The notes: a model not told the origin generated them from the letters alone. Positions 7,589 to 16,453 are shown, counted from the first letter of the stretch. The stretch is 16,767 nt of DNA from Gammaproteobacteria bacterium (GCA_003485905.1 DNHK01000317.1:1-16767); one strand, 5' to 3'. Numbers and translations are program-made.

Positions 7589-8905
7589 ATGAACAAGTTA
7601 AGCATCGCCCCACCGCTTGGAAGGATGGATCTACTTACGATGGCAGAAGCCAGTCAACTGGTGAAGTCCGCAAATGGTCATTTGGCTCCGCTACTACGTG
7701 ATTGTGCATTAGCTGTATTAAGTTGTGGTTCACACGCTGACGATGCAAACGATCTTCTGGCATCAAATCAGAACTTTAAGCTAGAAGTAGTCGGAAACGG
7801 GCCACTTATAAGTTTCTTACTTACAAGTCCTCCCCCACAAGCCTTTGTTGACGGGGAGATCATTGAGGGGATTCGCGAACATCTCTATGCCGTATTGAGA
7901 GACATAATTTATGTTAGCGATAAACTCACTCACTGGCGTACAAGGGGTGATTCTGCGTCAGATATCACATTTCGCATTCTCCGGAATACCAAATTGCTTG
8001 ATGAGCAACCATCTTCTCCGCTTGCTGTATGTTGGGGAGGACATGCTATTAGTGAGCATGAATATGACTACACAAAGGAAGTGGGCTATCAATTAGGCCT
8101 TCGGGGTTTCGATATTTGTACCGGTTGCGGCACCGGCGCAATGAAGGGTCCAATGAAAGGAGCGGCGATCGCACATGCCAAGCAGCGCCGGCGGCTAAGC
8201 CGATATATCGGCATATCGGAACCAGGAATTATCGCTGCAGAATCGCCTAACGCGATAGTGAATAATTTAGTCGTAATGCCCGATATCGAAAAGCGACTGG
8301 AATCATTTGTCCGACTGGCTCATGGAATCGTAGTCTTTCCTGGTGGAGTTGGTACTGCCGAAGAAGTTCTGTACCTGCTTTGCATACTGCTAAATGAAAA
8401 AAACCGTGATCAACTACCACCAGTACTATTGACAGGACCCGAGTCGGCCCGAGCATACTTTGAGTCATTGGAACACTTCATTGTTGACGCCCTTGGCGAA
8501 AAAGCAAAGTCATACTATAAGCTAATCATTGGTGACCCTGCCGCAGCAGTACGATATCTAGCGCAGAACGTTATTGAAAACCCACGACCGTTTAACTGGG
8601 ACATTGAAATACAGAAAGAACTGCAAATCGAGTTCTACCCTTCGCACGATAATGTAGCCAAACTCAAATTATCTAGATCTTTGACTACTGCTCAACTCGC
8701 GATTAATTTACGACAAGTATTCTCAGCTATAGTCGCTGGCAACGTAAAGCCCTCGGTGATACGTTCGATTCAATCGAACGGAAGATTCAAGATCCATGGT
8801 GACGCTGATATAATGATGAGTCTGGATACATTGCTGGCTCAATTCATAAAGCAGGGCCGCATGAAAGTATCAGGCCAATATGAACCCCGCTACGAAATAG
8901 TCTAG
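7589..8905 (+). CDS. ppnN: Pyrimidine/purine nucleotide 5'-monophosphate nucleosidase (LOG family)
   Basis: PpnN (E. coli YgdH) cleaves the N-glycosidic bond of nucleoside 5'-monophosphates, giving base and ribose 5-phosphate. The E. coli enzyme is stimulated by (p)ppGpp. From the ATG at 7589 the protein has 438 residues against 454 in E. coli and aligns over its whole length. An N-terminal domain precedes the Rossmann-like LOG core, with CWGGHAI (148-154), CTGCGTGAMKGPMKG (177-191) and the PGGVGTAEE signature (251-259) containing the catalytic acidic residues. A C-terminal domain follows, with FNWD near 335 and AGNVK near 383. A TTG at 7577 could add four residues, but homologues begin close to the ATG. 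The gene follows a terminator and is convergent with metH, only 18 bases apart, with no terminator in the gap. The product ribose 5-phosphate is also the substrate of RpiA. Confidence 0.95.
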   Translation: MNKLSIAPPLGRMDLLTMAEASQLVKSANGHLAPLLRDCALAVLSCGSHADDANDLLASNQNFKLEVVGNGPLISFLLTSPPPQAFVDGEIIEGIREHLYAVLRDIIYVSDKLTHWRTRGDSASDITFRILRNTKLLDEQPSSPLAVCWGGHAISEHEYDYTKEVGYQLGLRGFDICTGCGTGAMKGPMKGAAIAHAKQRRRLSRYIGISEPGIIAAESPNAIVNNLVVMPDIEKRLESFVRLAHGIVVFPGGVGTAEEVLYLLCILLNEKNRDQLPPVLLTGPESARAYFESLEHFIVDALGEKAKSYYKLIIGDPAAAVRYLAQNVIENPRPFNWDIEIQKELQIEFYPSHDNVAKLKLSRSLTTAQLAINLRQVFSAIVAGNVKPSVIRSIQSNGRFKIHGDADIMMSLDTLLAQFIKQGRMKVSGQYEPRYEIV

Positions 8906-8923
8906 TTCAGTTTTTCAAACCCA

Positions 8924-11617
8924 CTAATCGGCTATAACACTACCAAGCCAGCGCTCAACCTGCTCCTTTGGGATGTCTTTGCGCTTCGCATAATCCTCAA
9001 TCTGGTCTTCCTGTAGCCGGGTAACTGCGAAATATCGACTATCCGGGTGAGAAAAATACCAGCCACTGACTGCCGCCGTGGGCAACATCGAAAAGCTCTC
9101 GGTAATTGAAATGCCTACATTCTGATCCGGCCGCAGAAGCTCCCATAACGTAGCTTTTTCAGTATGATCCGGGCATGCAGGATAACCAGGTGCAGGACGG
9201 ATGCCTTTATAGCGCTCTTTTATAAGATCTTCATTTTCTAATTCTTCTTCAGCCGCATAAGCCCAATATTCCTTGCGTACTTTTTCGTGCAGAAGCTCAG
9301 CAAAAGCCTCCGCCAATCGATCCGCTAATGCCTTTAACATAATCGACTGATAGTCATCATGATCAGCTTCGAATTCTTCGAGCTTCGACTCAATACCCTC
9401 GCCAGCCGTACAGGCAAATGCTCCAATATAGTCCGGCTTACCGGTCCCTTTGGGTGCAATATAATCGGATAAACAATAGTTAAATTGATTTCCTTTCTTT
9501 TGGTCCTGCTGGCGCAAATGATGCAGCACGGTAAGCGTTTCACTCCGATCATCGTCACAGTAAAGCTCGATATCATCATCAATACTATTGGCTGGATAAA
9601 ACCCGATGACTGCGTTGGCAGTTAACCAATTTTCATCAATAATCTTATCGAGCATCTGCGTAGCATCTGCATGCAGTTTCCGAGCTTCTTCACCAACGAC
9701 TTCGTCGTTAAGAATTCGTGGGTACTTCCCTGCCAACTCCCAGGCTATAAAAAATGGTGTCCAATCTATTAGATCGCGCAGTTCTTCTAACGGATATTTC
9801 TTGAAAACCTGAACGCCCAGTTTTTTAGGTTTTTGAGGCTGGAAACTTACCCAATCAATATCAGGCCTATTTTCTCGTGCTGCAATCAGCGATATTGATT
9901 TCCTGACATTTTTAGTGCTCGCGCGGCGCTGCCGAACGTGTTCATACTCATCCTTAATGCCAGCAATATAATCGCCCTTAGTTTCAGGAGTCAGCAATTG
10001 CTGCGCTACGCCTACTGCTCGCGATGCATCCGTAACATGAATAACCTGATCATTATTATAGTATGGCTCGATCTTCAGCGCGGTATGTAGCCGAGAGGTC
10101 GTCGCTCCCCCAATCATCAATGGAAGCTTAAAATCCTGGCGCTGCATCTCCTTCGCCACGTGTACCATTTCATCAAGCGACGGGGTTATGAGACCCGAAA
10201 GGCCAATAATATCGCAACCCTTTTCTTTAGCCGTTTTCAAGATTTGCTCAGCGGGAACCATCACCCCAAGATCAATAACCTCAAAGTTATTGCACTGAAG
10301 AACGACGCCGACGATATTTTTACCAATATCATGTACGTCGCCTTTAACCGTTGCCATAAGAATCTTACCGTTCGATTGCTGTTCTCCGCCTTGCTTGTCC
10401 GCTTCAATATATGGCAGCAGCCAAGCCACCGCTTTTTTCATTACGCGCGCAGACTTTACAACTTGCGGTAAGAACATCTTACCCGCACCAAACAAATCAC
10501 CAACAACGTTCATACCGTCCATTAATGGGCCTTCAATCACTTGAATAGGTCGATCAACCGTAAGCCGGGCCTGCTCCGTATCCTCCTCAATAAAATCGGC
10601 GATACCCTTCACTAATGCATGAGAAAGCCGCTTCTCCACGGCCCAACCGCGCCACTCCAAGTCTGCCGTATTATCAACCTCAACTCCGTCACTTCGATAA
10701 TCATCTGCTACTGCCAGCAACTCCTCGGTTGCCCCCGAATAAGTATTGAGAATAACCGCCTCAACTTTCGTGCGAAGTTCATCCGGCAGGTCATCATATA
10801 CTGCCAGCTGCCCAGCATTGACTATCCCCATATCCATACCCGCTTGAATAGCGTGATATAGAAATACAGAGTGAATAGCCTCGCGAAGCGTGTCATTTCC
10901 GCGAAACGAAAAGCTTACATTCGACACGCCACCTGAAACTTTGACGTAAGGAAGCCGTCGCTTTATTTCACGGGTAGCCTCAATAAAATCAACAGCGTAA
11001 TTGTTATGTTCGTCAATACCCGTCGCAACAGCAAAAATATTGGGATCAAAAATAATATCTTCAGGTGCGAACCCAACGTCCTCGACAAGTATTTTATAAG
11101 CGCGCTCACAAATTTCTACCTTACGTGCTTGCGTATCCGCCTGCCCCACTTCGTCGAAGGCCATAACAACAACAGCCGCACCATAGCGCCTGACCAATTT
11201 GGCCTGTCGAATGAAAGACTCTTCCCCTTCCTTCAGAGAGATCGAGTTAACAATACCTTTGCCTTGCAGGCATTTGAGGCCAGCCTCGATCACTTCCCAC
11301 TTCGAAGAATCTATCATCACCGGGACTCTTGCGATGTCGGGCTCAGCAGCCATTAGATTGAGAAACGTCACCATTACGTCCTGTGATTCGATCAGGCCTT
11401 CGTCCATATTGACATCAATAATTTGTGCGCCGTTTGCGACTTGTTCGCGCGCCACCTCTAAAGCCGCTTCGTAATCTTCTTCCTTAATGAGTCTTCGGAA
11501 TTTGGCGGACCCAGTAACATTGGTTCGTTCACCCGCATTAACGAATAAACTCTGGTCACCAATATGAAAAGGCTCCAAACCTGAGAGCCGCATTTCCCGT
11601 CGAATCTTATTGCTCAT
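8924..11617 (-). CDS. metH: Cobalamin-dependent methionine synthase, folate/B12/activation subunit (split MetH)
   Basis: This 897-residue polypeptide equals E. coli MetH from about residue 340 to the end. The pterin-binding domain (about 17-300) carries [11 protein letters not shown] (27-37) and [10 protein letters not shown] (191-200), and binds 5-methyl-THF. The cap domain (about 325-410) contains [15 protein letters not shown]. The B12 domain (about 415-545) has the base-off motif DVHDIG, with Asp427, His429 (lower cobalt ligand) and Gly432. The reactivation domain (about 565-897) has [15 protein letters not shown] (807-821), which binds SAM for reductive methylation. No key residue is missing. 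It lacks only the homocysteine domain, encoded just upstream. Its ATG overlaps the TGA of that gene (ATGA), with GAGAGAA before it, which suggests translational coupling. It is the last gene of the ahcY-metF-metH run. Confidence 0.95.
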   Translation of the reverse strand: MSNKIRREMRLSGLEPFHIGDQSLFVNAGERTNVTGSAKFRRLIKEEDYEAALEVAREQVANGAQIIDVNMDEGLIESQDVMVTFLNLMAAEPDIARVPVMIDSSKWEVIEAGLKCLQGKGIVNSISLKEGEESFIRQAKLVRRYGAAVVVMAFDEVGQADTQARKVEICERAYKILVEDVGFAPEDIIFDPNIFAVATGIDEHNNYAVDFIEATREIKRRLPYVKVSGGVSNVSFSFRGNDTLREAIHSVFLYHAIQAGMDMGIVNAGQLAVYDDLPDELRTKVEAVILNTYSGATEELLAVADDYRSDGVEVDNTADLEWRGWAVEKRLSHALVKGIADFIEEDTEQARLTVDRPIQVIEGPLMDGMNVVGDLFGAGKMFLPQVVKSARVMKKAVAWLLPYIEADKQGGEQQSNGKILMATVKGDVHDIGKNIVGVVLQCNNFEVIDLGVMVPAEQILKTAKEKGCDIIGLSGLITPSLDEMVHVAKEMQRQDFKLPLMIGGATTSRLHTALKIEPYYNNDQVIHVTDASRAVGVAQQLLTPETKGDYIAGIKDEYEHVRQRRASTKNVRKSISLIAARENRPDIDWVSFQPQKPKKLGVQVFKKYPLEELRDLIDWTPFFIAWELAGKYPRILNDEVVGEEARKLHADATQMLDKIIDENWLTANAVIGFYPANSIDDDIELYCDDDRSETLTVLHHLRQQDQKKGNQFNYCLSDYIAPKGTGKPDYIGAFACTAGEGIESKLEEFEADHDDYQSIMLKALADRLAEAFAELLHEKVRKEYWAYAAEEELENEDLIKERYKGIRPAPGYPACPDHTEKATLWELLRPDQNVGISITESFSMLPTAAVSGWYFSHPDSRYFAVTRLQEDQIEDYAKRKDIPKEQVERWLGSVIAD

Positions 11618-12627
11618 TTAGTTCTCTCGACCGACGGTATCTCTCGTGGCGCAATATCTGCGACGGAGTTTGCGATTGCTTCAATATGCTTGGGTGTAGA
11701 ACCACAACAGCCACCTACAATATTCAAAAATCCGCTACTTGCCCACTCTTCGATATGTTCAGCCATTTCATCGGGAGTCATGCCGTACTCACCAATTTCA
11801 TTTGGCAGCCCTGCATTTGGATGCGCGGAAACAGGTGTTTCAGATACCCGTGACAGCTCTTGAACGTATTGGCGCAAATCATCAGGTCCAAGAGCACAGT
11901 TTAGACCGATACTTAATGGGTTCGCGTGCCTTAAACTATTGTAAAAGGCCTCTGTCACTTGCCCGCTTAACGTTCTACCACTCTGATCGGTGATGGTGCC
12001 TGAAATCATTATCGGCAATTCCATACTGTGCTCGTCAAAATGTCGCTTAGTGGCGAATATTGCGGCTTTTGCATTCAGTGTGTCGAAAACCGTTTCCAAT
12101 AAAATGATATCTGCGCCACCATCGATCAAGCCCGTGAGTGCAACCCCATAATCTTCGACCAATTGATCAAAAGTAATGGCCCTTGCACCGGGATCATTCA
12201 CATCGACGGATACCGATGCTGTTTTCTGATTTGGCCCCAACACACCGGCAACGAATCGGGGCTTCTTATCGGTAGTAAATTCATCAGCTGCGGCTCTCGC
12301 GATCTTGGCGGCTTCATAATTTATCTCATAAGCGAAGTCGGATAGTTCATAACGATCTAAATCGCTAGGCGTAGCATTAAAACTGTTGGTCTCTAATATA
12401 TCCGCGCCAGCTTCTAGATAAGCCAGATGTATGCCTAAAATTATCTTTGGTTGAGTGAGCACCAACAAATCATTCATACCCCGCAACAATATATGCCAAT
12501 CTTTAAAGCGGTCGCCTCGATACTCTTCTTCCTCGAGTTTTGCTTCTTGAATCATGGTGCCCATGGCGCCATCAAGAACCAGTATATTATCGGCTAACGC
12601 AGCCCTTAATCGCTCAGTACGACTCAC
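11614..12627 (-). CDS. Methionine synthase homocysteine-binding subunit (split MetH N-terminal module)
   Basis: The 337 residues match the first module of E. coli MetH, which binds homocysteine through zinc and takes the methyl group from methylcobalamin. [10 protein letters not shown] (18-27) is the family opening. The zinc cysteines are Cys244 (GLNCALGP) and the pair Cys307/Cys308 (VGGCCGSTP). [13 protein letters not shown] (128-140) is also kept. The protein ends soon after the barrel, in the linker that joins the homocysteine and folate modules in one-piece MetH. The start is GTG at 12627, with AAGG seven bases upstream. The stop overlaps the start of the downstream module by four bases. 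The two products probably assemble or meet transiently to do the full reaction. Alone, the module could be read as a homocysteine S-methyltransferase, but its neighbour makes split MetH far more likely. Confidence 0.94.
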   Translation of the reverse strand: MSRTERLRAALADNILVLDGAMGTMIQEAKLEEEEYRGDRFKDWHILLRGMNDLLVLTQPKIILGIHLAYLEAGADILETNSFNATPSDLDRYELSDFAYEINYEAAKIARAAADEFTTDKKPRFVAGVLGPNQKTASVSVDVNDPGARAITFDQLVEDYGVALTGLIDGGADIILLETVFDTLNAKAAIFATKRHFDEHSMELPIMISGTITDQSGRTLSGQVTEAFYNSLRHANPLSIGLNCALGPDDLRQYVQELSRVSETPVSAHPNAGLPNEIGEYGMTPDEMAEHIEEWASSGFLNIVGGCCGSTPKHIEAIANSVADIAPREIPSVERTK

Positions 12628-12671
12628 TTTACAGCCTTCGCCTTACCCTTAAGAAAACAAATAAAGAACAT

Positions 12672-13508
12672 CTAAATAAGCTCGAGGCGCTTACAAATTT
12701 CAATCGTAGGGCTTGCTTTATTCAGCGTGTAAAAGTGAATACCTGGCGCCCCACCTTCCAGCAAACAATCACACAAAGTCGTAATCACTTCAGCGCCAAA
12801 ATCTTGCAGGGAATCAGCATCATGCTGATATTGCTCAAGGCGACTTCGCAGCCAGCGCGGGATTTCAGCACCGCACATATCCGAAAAACGAGCAAGTTGA
12901 ACAAAGTTTGTGATGGGCATAATCCCGGGCACAATTGGTACTTCGATATTCGCTAGCATCGCGCTATCAACCAGCGCAAAGTAAGCATCGGCATTGAAAA
13001 AATACTGTGTAATCGCTGAATGCGCACCAGCGTCAACTTTGCGCTTGAAATTAGCAAGATCTGTGGCGGGATCCGATGACTCTGGATGATATTCGGGGTA
13101 AGCCGCAACCTCGATTAAAAATCTATCTCCCATCTCAGCACGGATGAACTCAACTAACTCATTTGCATACGCAAAATCACCTAATTCCACCATTCCCGAT
13201 GGGCGATCACCGCGTAGGGCTACTAATCGTTTTACCCCAATAGCGCTGTACCCTTCAAGCAGCTCACGAATACTTTTTTTTGAAGCGCCTATGCAGGATA
13301 TGTGTGGCGCCGCATCCCCACCGGCATCGATAATACTTTTCACCGCATCATATGTGCCTTCACGTGTACTACCACCGGCACCGAAAGTTACAGAATAAAA
13401 GGACGGTGCCAAGGCGTCTAATTCGCTTCGAGCGTCGTTTAAGTTTGCAACGCCCTGCTCGGTTTTAGGCGGGAAAAACTCTAAGCTTATTTCGGGTTTA
13501 TTTGTCAT
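12672..13508 (-). CDS. metF: 5,10-methylenetetrahydrofolate reductase
   Basis: This cytosolic FAD enzyme reduces 5,10-methylene-THF to 5-methyl-THF, the methyl donor for MetH. The 278 residues form one TIM barrel, as in E. coli MetF (296). Glu10 in SLEFFPPKT is the catalytic acid, matching Glu28 of E. coli. YSVTFGAGG (38-46), HISCIGAS (69-76) and ALRGDRP (97-103, Asp101 near the flavin) follow, then EVAAYPEYHPE and ITQYFF. The ATG at 13508 is chosen because AGG stands about nine bases before it. A TTG six codons earlier (13526) keeps the frame but has less support. It lies 79 bases after ahcY and 44 bases before the split metH, all on one strand, so the three enzymes of homocysteine formation and remethylation appear to form an operon. 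Confidence 0.95.
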   Translation of the reverse strand: MTNKPEISLEFFPPKTEQGVANLNDARSELDALAPSFYSVTFGAGGSTREGTYDAVKSIIDAGGDAAPHISCIGASKKSIRELLEGYSAIGVKRLVALRGDRPSGMVELGDFAYANELVEFIRAEMGDRFLIEVAAYPEYHPESSDPATDLANFKRKVDAGAHSAITQYFFNADAYFALVDSAMLANIEVPIVPGIMPITNFVQLARFSDMCGAEIPRWLRSRLEQYQHDADSLQDFGAEVITTLCDCLLEGGAPGIHFYTLNKASPTIEICKRLELI

Positions 13509-13537
13509 CTCGAGACCTATGTGCAAAAACGCTAAGG

Positions 13538-13572
13538 AAAAATTGGCAGCAGCGGGCCTCTATCGACCCGCT
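13538..13572 (-). terminator. Weak terminator or attenuator hairpin between ahcY and metF
   Basis: Read on the minus strand, AGCGGGTC (13572-13565) pairs with GGCCCGCT (13558-13551), 8 bp with one wobble and a six-base loop. A run of five T (13542-13538) follows, but only after eight intervening bases. That spacing is long for an efficient intrinsic terminator. It could reduce metF-metH transcription relative to ahcY, protect the ahcY 3' end, or be neutral. Confidence 0.35.
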
Positions 13573-13587
13573 ACATCCCACATTCAT

Positions 13588-15009
13588 TTAGTATCGATAA
13601 TGCTCAGGTTTATATGGGCCCTCAACTTTAACGTTAATGTAGTCCGCCTGCTCCTGCGTAAGAACCGTCAACTTTGCACCAATTTTTTCCAAATGCAGTC
13701 TCGCAACTTTCTCATCAAGATGCTTTGGAAGCACATAGACGTCATTCTCATATTTGCCTGGATTATTGAAAATCTCCATTTGAGCCAATGTTTGATTTGT
13801 AAACGAATTCGACATTACGAAGCTCGGGTGACCAGTACCACAACCAAGGTTAACCAGACGGCCTTGCGCAAGTAAAATGATGCGCTTCCCGTCGGGGAAT
13901 ATCACATGATCAACTTGGTCTTTGATATTCTCCCATTCGCATTTCTCCAAACCAGCTACGTCAATTTCGTTGTCAAAATGGCCAATATTACAAACAATAG
14001 CCTGATCCTTCATTTTTGCCATATGATCATGAGTAATGATGTTGAAATTACCCGTGGTGGTAACGAATATGTCTGCTTCGCCAACTACGTCATCCATTGT
14101 TACCACTTGAAAGCCTTCCATCGCGGCTTGAAGTGCGCATATAGGGTCGATCTCCGTAATCTTAACAATTGCGCCCAAGGCTGCCAGTGACTGCGCAGAG
14201 CCCTTGCCTACGTCACCATAACCGGCCACAACAGCAACTTTACCAGCGATCATCACGTCGGTAGCACGTTTAATTCCATCGACTAGCGACTCTCGGCAAC
14301 CGTACAAATTGTCAAACTTGGACTTAGTCACTGAATCATTCACATTGATTGCAGGAAAAGGCAATTCTCCACGATCGCGCATTTGATATAAGCGAGCCAC
14401 ACCAGTTGTAGTTTCTTCGGTAACCCCCTTAATTCCAGCCAAGCGTTTTGAATACCAGCTACCATCTTTCTCAAGCTGAGCCTTAATCGCCGCGTAAAGA
14501 AATGTTTCTTCTTCACTTTCAGGATTATCAAGCACGCTGAGGTCTTTTTCTGCCTTACTACCAAGAATAAGTAACAAGGTAGCGTCTCCACCATCATCAA
14601 GTATCATGTTTGGACCGGTATCACCGGGCCAATCAAAAATCCGGTGTGAATAGTCCCAGTATTCCTCCAGTGATTCACCCTTATAGGCAAATACGGGAAT
14701 GTCCTGCGCAGCAATAGCTGCCGCAGCATGGTCTTGCGTAGAAAATATATTACACGATGCCCAACGGATTTCTGCACCTAAAGCCGCCAAGGTTTCAATC
14801 AATACGGCGGTTTGAATCGTCATATGCAAAGAGCCGGTAATCTTTGCTCCCTTTAAAGGTTGTTTGCTACGGTACTCTTCACGTGTAAATACCAAGCCAG
14901 GCATTTCAGTTTCGGCGATAGCAATTTCCTTGCGGCCAAATTCGGCAAGTCCAATATCCGCTACGTGATAATCAGTAAAATCAGAAGAAGGCGCTATATT
15001 TACGCTCAT
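13588..15009 (-). CDS. ahcY: S-adenosylhomocysteine hydrolase (adenosylhomocysteinase)
   Basis: AhcY is an NAD-containing cytosolic enzyme that splits SAH to homocysteine and adenosine, removing the product inhibitor of methyltransferases. The 473 residues include the roughly 40-residue insertion (about 150-190) found in many bacterial forms. [13 protein letters not shown] (222-234) carries Lys229, Asp233 and Asn234, matching the active-site lysine, aspartate and asparagine of the rat enzyme. The NAD loop GYGDVGKG is at 263-270. [10 protein letters not shown] (341-350) and the C-terminal [10 protein letters not shown] complete the signature. The start ATG at 15009 has GGAGC six bases upstream (15020-15016). 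The leader matches an SAH riboswitch. It is first in the ahcY-metF-metH run. In many proteobacteria ahcY lies next to metK; here a regulator and a lipoprotein gene lie between them. Confidence 0.97.
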   Translation of the reverse strand: MSVNIAPSSDFTDYHVADIGLAEFGRKEIAIAETEMPGLVFTREEYRSKQPLKGAKITGSLHMTIQTAVLIETLAALGAEIRWASCNIFSTQDHAAAAIAAQDIPVFAYKGESLEEYWDYSHRIFDWPGDTGPNMILDDGGDATLLLILGSKAEKDLSVLDNPESEEETFLYAAIKAQLEKDGSWYSKRLAGIKGVTEETTTGVARLYQMRDRGELPFPAINVNDSVTKSKFDNLYGCRESLVDGIKRATDVMIAGKVAVVAGYGDVGKGSAQSLAALGAIVKITEIDPICALQAAMEGFQVVTMDDVVGEADIFVTTTGNFNIITHDHMAKMKDQAIVCNIGHFDNEIDVAGLEKCEWENIKDQVDHVIFPDGKRIILLAQGRLVNLGCGTGHPSFVMSNSFTNQTLAQMEIFNNPGKYENDVYVLPKHLDEKVARLHLEKIGAKLTVLTQEQADYINVKVEGPYKPEHYRY

Positions 15010-15034
15010 TTTTCAGCTCCAGTCGATGAAAAAC

Positions 15035-15160
15035 GAGCGCCGTTCGAATCCGCAATATTATGCGGGCGAAAATTCGTTACTTGAGCCTGAGACCCTCTAA
15101 TATCGAAATTACTTTATACGTAATCAGATAATAGCGTGAATCTTGCAGCGCTCCTCAAGC
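15035..15160 (-). promoter_or_regulatory. SAH riboswitch in the ahcY leader
   Basis: Read on the minus strand, the leader follows the known SAH riboswitch layout. P1 pairs CTTGAG (15159-15154) with CTCAAG (15085-15080). The conserved GAGGAGCGCTGCAAG comes right after the P1 5' arm, and CAGGCTC comes just before the 3' arm. Between them is an extended P2 region, with TATC/GATA and ATTAC/GTAAT helices at 15101-15130. A hairpin, CCGCA/TGCGG (15065-15050), follows, then GCGCTC (15040-15035). This pairs perfectly with GAGCGC (15153-15148) as the 6-bp pseudoknot. The element directly precedes ahcY, the expected target gene. Natural SAH riboswitches raise expression when SAH is high. Identification comes from recalled consensus, without a covariance-model search. 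Confidence 0.9.
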
Positions 15161-15175
15161 ACGTTGTCGGGCGCG

Positions 15176-15204
15176 ATTATACGGATTGATGAATCGCATT
15201 ACCA
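15176..15204 (-). promoter_or_regulatory. Promoter of the ahcY operon
   Basis: On the minus strand a perfect TATAAT (15181-15176) stands 16 bases before the riboswitch P1 helix, so transcription should begin near 15169 and the aptamer about 9 bases later. The -35 at 17-base spacing is poor (TGGTAA, 15204-15199). A small dyad, CGGTGC/GCACTG (15218-15203), overlaps it, so an activator or repressor could act there. The -10 is convincing; the -35 is not. Confidence 0.65.
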
Positions 15205-15295
15205 GTGCGTAAGCACCGCTATTTTAAAGCGATAAATAAGCAGCTAAATAGGCCACACATACGGTATATGCTCATCAAACTAACGACAATTTAAC

Positions 15296-15844
15296 TTACA
15301 TGCTAAAAACCGCGTTGCTAATCGCGTCGTGTATACCTCTATTGTCAATCGCCTGCTTGGCGTTTTGCTTGCTACCAGTAAATGTTCCAGCCAAGCTTGC
15401 TGAAAGGCCCACACCCGGTAGTGTAGTGTCGCTGCAAGTATACACAGCGCTAACATCACCATTTGTGTCAGTTGGTGCCACGCTACCTGTATACGATGTT
15501 ACGCCAGTACAAGTAAGCGTCCCTTCGGTAAACGGGGAGTCGGCAGAGATAGCAAACTGGCCATTGACTATTGGCCCTGCCGCCTGAAAGTCAGCATCAA
15601 CCACCGTCGCCGTATTACCCGCTGAGTTCACATCCATTCTAAATGCTACTGTTTCAGTTTCGGTCACGGTTATCCCGGAGCCGGTAACTGTCACCGTAAC
15701 CGTTTGAGTGCCGGTAAATGTTCCCGATATAGGATTAGTCTCTGGTTGTGCGGCGCCCCCGCCGGAAGAACTATCTCCGTCACTACCGCAAGCCGTAAGC
15801 AAAATAAACACTAAGCTCAAAATTCCTATTAAAGTTCTTTGCAT
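15296..15844 (-). CDS. Small Thr-rich lipoprotein of unknown function
   Basis: From the ATG at 15844 the 182 residues begin with a lipoprotein signal: basic MQRT, a hydrophobic core, and lipobox Leu-Thr-Ala-Cys with the lipidated Cys19. Gly20 follows, so Asp-type inner-membrane retention is absent and outer-membrane sorting is expected. A Ser/Gly linker (21-32) leads to a beta-rich body with dense Thr/Val alternation (TQTVTVTVTGSG and ITVTETETVAFRM). Two cysteines near Cys109 and Cys136 could form a disulfide. GTFTG occurs both near the start and near the end of the domain. A GTG at 15871 could add nine residues but would spoil the signal peptide. AGG stands eight bases before the ATG. It starts 34 bases after the marR stop and may be co-transcribed with it. 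I do not recognise the family. Confidence 0.75.
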   Translation of the reverse strand: MQRTLIGILSLVFILLTACGSDGDSSSGGGAAQPETNPISGTFTGTQTVTVTVTGSGITVTETETVAFRMDVNSAGNTATVVDADFQAAGPIVNGQFAISADSPFTEGTLTCTGVTSYTGSVAPTDTNGDVSAVYTCSDTTLPGVGLSASLAGTFTGSKQNAKQAIDNRGIHDAISNAVFSM

Positions 15845-15878
15845 TATTGGTGCCTGAAAATTCAATTCCACTGATTAC

Positions 15879-16352
15879 TTAATTAGCTTGTGATTCGTCG
15901 ACAAAATGTTTGATGAGTTTATCCAGTGCTCCCTCGACAACCTGTCGCTCATTACTATCCAACACCTTCAGTATATCCCGCTGAGCAGCTACTCGATTGG
16001 GTAGAATTTCTTCGTAGACATCCATACCAAGGCGAGTAATTTTATAAAAAACACTGCGCGCGTCGTCCGGATGTTCCTGTCGATCTGAATACCCTCTATT
16101 ATGCAATTGACGCAAACCCCGGCTAACTTGCGCTTTATCATGCTTAGTCAATTCCACCATATCCGTTACCGTTGCAGGACTATGAAGCGCTAATTGACCC
16201 AATAACCACCACCCGATAAGGGTTAGGTCATAACGTCCAGCCAAATAACGTGTAGTCTTACGGCCCGACAGCAGATAAAGAACCCGAATCTTATAGGTCA
16301 GAAAATCTTGTATCGTGGCGTCGTCAGCTAGTATCGCTAGGTCATCGCTCAT
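15879..16352 (-). CDS. MarR-family transcriptional regulator
   Basis: The 157 residues (from the ATG at 16352) have the MarR layout: helical dimer arms at both ends and a winged helix-turn-helix in the middle. The recognition part is VTDMVELTKHDKAQVSRGL (62-80). The wing has the family DDARS motif (96-100), followed by VFYKIT. MarR proteins bind short palindromes as dimers and usually release DNA when a small molecule binds. The start is uncertain. The ATG at 16364 or a TTG at 16376 would add four or eight residues; the ATG at 16352 has GGA about seven bases upstream. It lies between metK and a lipoprotein gene on the same strand. Possible targets are its own promoter or the neighbouring lipoprotein gene, but the sequence does not show which. 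Confidence 0.88.
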   Translation of the reverse strand: MSDDLAILADDATIQDFLTYKIRVLYLLSGRKTTRYLAGRYDLTLIGWWLLGQLALHSPATVTDMVELTKHDKAQVSRGLRQLHNRGYSDRQEHPDDARSVFYKITRLGMDVYEEILPNRVAAQRDILKVLDSNERQVVEGALDKLIKHFVDESQAN

Positions 16353-16393
16353 TGGGGTATCCATATAGCAAAGCAAGCACTCAGTTTAATTGA

Positions 16394-16429
16394 TGTAGGA
16401 ACCTAGAGCGACCTCTCCCGGCATCTACA
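16394..16429. repeat. Nested inverted repeat upstream of marR
   Basis: TGTAG (16394-16398) mirrors CTACA (16425-16429). Inside, ACC/GGC-type pairs and an AGAG/CTCT helix continue the dyad around a four-base centre. It lies between the metK stop and the marR start. It could be the operator of the MarR protein or an RNA hairpin in the marR leader. On the plus strand it is followed by six T (16434-16439), as in a terminator, but no plus-strand gene is present. A minus-strand TATAAA (16442-16437) is a possible -10 for marR. Confidence 0.4.
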
Positions 16430-16453
16430 ACAATTTTTTATACTTTAATTTAC

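Noticed and set aside
8906..8923. Terminator between the convergent ppnN and metH genes
   Set aside because: The 18-base gap has T and A residues but no stem-loop, so none is called.
10160..11474. Several open frames on the plus strand opposite metH
   Set aside because: They overlap strongly conserved methionine synthase sequence, lack recognisable domains, and have no consistent start signals.
11614..11617. Frameshift or sequencing error as the cause of the metH split
   Set aside because: The overlap is a classic ATGA junction with a Shine-Dalgarno-like GAGAG before the second start. The break falls in the inter-module linker and both modules are complete, so a real split is more likely.
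15034..15066. TTCGAATCC at 15043, similar to a tRNA T-loop
   Set aside because: The flanks do not form a T-stem, no acceptor or anticodon arm is nearby, and the segment is explained by the 3' part of the SAH riboswitch on the other strand.
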